From Alphaproteobacteria bacterium UBA1002 (lineage in GTDB: Bacteria > Pseudomonadota > Alphaproteobacteria > Rickettsiales > UBA998): a stretch of DNA of 41,757 nt. Both the position numbers and the translations under genes were made by a program. The notes below the pieces were generated by a model. It was not told where the DNA came from. It saw only the letters and a list, made by a program, of their open reading frames with translations, and ran no database searches. The stretch's first letter is position 1, and the number at the start of each line of letters is the position of its first letter. The stretch is taken from NCBI GenBank assembly GCA_002291845.1, contig DBAU01000062.1, positions 1 through 41,757 on the forward strand, given 5' to 3'. Of this stretch, positions 40,420-41,757 are shown in pieces.

Positions 40420-41757
40420 CCGGGGCCTCCATCATGGCCACATCACCTTCCAGCCCCTCTTCTTCATCAGCACCGGCAGCGGCAAGTTGCGCGCCGTCGA
40501 TACGTACGGCGGAAACCACGCGCTCGTCCTTGTCCACGTTGAACACCCGTACGCCCTGCGTGTTGCGGCCAGCAATGCGGATGTCGCGCACGTTGGTGCG
40601 GATCATTTTGCCCTTATCGGTCATCAGCATGATCTGGTCATCCGCACAGACGGGGAAGCTCATGACCACCTGGCCGTTACGGTCATTGGTGATGATGTTT
40701 ACAATGCCTGACCCGCCACGGTTGGTAACGCGGTATTCATAAGCAGAGGAGCGTTTGCCATACCCGCGGTCGGTAAGCGTGAGAATCAGCTCCTCCCCTT
40801 CCTCCAGCTGTTTGGCGCGATCTTCGCTGAGCGTGACCTCGGCGACATCTTCCTCCGCAGCAACAGCCATCGTTGCCGCAGCGTCTGCCTCGGCATCGGT
40901 GGCGCGGCGCTTTTCCGCGGCGAGCTTCAGGTAGGCCACGCGCTCTTCCATGCTGAACTGCGTGCCTTTGAGGATGCTCATCGACATCACCACGTCACCG
41001 TCCGCCAGCTTGATGGCACGCACGCCCGTAGAGGCCCGGCTTTTGAAGACGCGCACGTTATCCACCGGGAAGCGTACGCATTTGCCGGACTTCGCGGCAA
41101 TCAACACGTGATCAGACTCAGAGCAGACTTTCACATCCACCAGCCGCTCACCCTCTTCTTCCAGCTTCATGGCGATCTTGCCATTAGTGCGGATATCATG
41201 GAAGTCGGAGAGGTCGTTACGGCGCACCGTGCCCATCGAGGTAGCGAAAATGATGTTGAGATTATCCCACGTCGCTTCATCTTCCGGCAGCGTCATGAAG
41301 GTTTTGATGGTTTCCCCTTCCGCCAGCGGGAAAATATTCACCAGCGCCTTGCCACGCCCCTGAGCGGTGGCCAGCGGCAGACGGTACACCTTCAGCTTAT
41401 ACACCTTGCCGAAATTCGAGAAGAACAGCACCGGCGTGTGAGTGTTGGCGACAAACAGCTCTTCGGTGGCATCCTCCTCGCGCATGGCGATTCCGGACTT
41501 GCCCTTGCCGCCACGACGCTGAGCACGGAATGCGGCGAGCGGGGTGCGCTTGATGTAGCCACCCGCGGTGACGGTAACGACCATGTCCTCGCGCTGGATG
41601 AGGTCCTCAATGTCGGCTTCGAATTCGGAATCCTCGATCACCGTGCGGCGCGGTACGGCGTACAGCTCCTTCACCTCCACCAGTTCGGCACGCATGATGG
41701 CCATGCGCTCAGAGCGGTTGGCAAGGATGCTGAGATAGCGCGAAATCTCCGCGCCCA
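40400..41757 (-). CDS. gyrA: DNA gyrase subunit A, C-terminal part (5' end outside window)
   Basis: Gyrase introduces negative supercoils; GyrA carries the cleavage site and a C-terminal beta-pinwheel that wraps DNA. The visible 452 codons begin within the end of the breakage-reunion domain (EISRYLSILANRSERM, then VEVKELYAVPRRTVIED). The pinwheel follows with the GyrA box QRRGGKG near codon 130 of the visible part and blade repeats such as LFVANTHTPVLFFSNFGKVYKLKVYRLP. A blade linker rich in Ala/Glu (RRATDAEADAAATMAVAAEEDVAE) is inserted, and the tail is acidic (DEEEGLEGDVAMMEAPD). The catalytic tyrosine is outside the window. Frame remains open to the edge. Confidence 0.96.
   Translation of the reverse strand, partial: GAEISRYLSILANRSERMAIMRAELVEVKELYAVPRRTVIEDSEFEADIEDLIQREDMVVTVTAGGYIKRTPLAAFRAQRRGGKGKSGIAMREEDATEELFVANTHTPVLFFSNFGKVYKLKVYRLPLATAQGRGKALVNIFPLAEGETIKTFMTLPEDEATWDNLNIIFATSMGTVRRNDLSDFHDIRTNGKIAMKLEEEGERLVDVKVCSESDHVLIAAKSGKCVRFPVDNVRVFKSRASTGVRAIKLADGDVVMSMSILKGTQFSMEERVAYLKLAAEKRRATDAEADAAATMAVAAEEDVAEVTLSEDRAKQLEEGEELILTLTDRGYGKRSSAYEYRVTNRGGSGIVNIITNDRNGQVVMSFPVCADDQIMLMTDKGKMIRTNVRDIRIAGRNTQGVRVFNVDKDERVVSAVRIDGAQLAAAGADEEEGLEGDVAMMEAPDAPAAE

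Noticed and set aside
1..41757. CRISPR arrays, insertion sequences, prophage genes or toxin-antitoxin pairs
   Set aside because: No regularly spaced direct repeats, transposase motifs, phage structural genes or paired small toxin/antitoxin frames were seen.

Overview
The window reads as a gene-dense chromosomal segment of an alphaproteobacterium of moderate to high GC. The evidence is conserved gene neighbourhoods: mltB-rlpA-dacA-tmk, the holB-metG-tatD-metallohydrolase set, rpsB-tsf and pyrH-frr-uppS-cdsA-dxr-rseP, and gyrA next to coaD. HolB has the cysteine-free form I associate with alphaproteobacteria. A pilT-pilU pair is less usual there and hints at a twitching or surface-associated lineage, but the genus cannot be fixed. 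No phage, insertion sequence, CRISPR array, rRNA or toxin-antitoxin module was recognised.

Layout. 1-1561 (+): 3' end of queC, queF (queuosine precursor synthesis) and an unrecognised disordered protein. 1584-2762 (-): an AraM/EgsA-type glycerol-1-phosphate dehydrogenase. 2787-6531 (+): a cell-wall operon (lytic transglycosylase, RlpA lipoprotein, DD-carboxypeptidase) ending in tmk. 6501-11433: metallohydrolase, tatD, metG and holB on the minus strand, an apparent inversion of the usual tmk-holB-metG-tatD-MBL order, with an unknown plus-strand gene at 7356 between two of them. 11541-14355 (-): tgt, queA, cyclophilin. 14369-21451 (-): rseP, dxr, cdsA, uppS, frr, pyrH, then tsf and rpsB behind a strong terminator. 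21602-25464 (-): pilU, pilT and a secreted TPR protein. 25562-27457 (+): M23 endopeptidase and pyrD. 27454-32643: a carboxylesterase (-), polA (+) and an orphan fused iron-type ABC permease (-). 32748-35028 (+): elbB, a degenerate intradiol-dioxygenase-like exported protein and a sulfurtransferase. 35122-37987 (-): YdeI-like protein, tRNA-Val(GAC), ispH, zapE. 38034-39499 (+): panC, pyrE. 39511-41757 (-): small lipoprotein, coaD, a 49-codon gene and the C-terminal part of gyrA.

The genes are mostly housekeeping: peptidoglycan remodelling, isoprenoid and undecaprenyl supply (dxr, ispH, uppS), phospholipid (cdsA), pyrimidine (pyrE, pyrD, pyrH, tmk), CoA (panC, coaD), translation and replication. 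Queuosine genes lie in two places (queC-queF and queA-tgt). Many genes overlap by 1-4 bases, as expected of translationally coupled operons.

No clearly new multigene system was found. The observations most worth following are: the unlisted 49-aa gene between gyrA and coaD; a structured rpsB leader; an inverted operon block with an unknown gene inside; the intradiol-like protein that lacks two iron ligands; the TGT with a degenerate zinc site; two adjacent perfect palindromes in the permease/elbB promoter region; probable leaderless starts for polA and holB; and the TPR-pilT-pilU operon.
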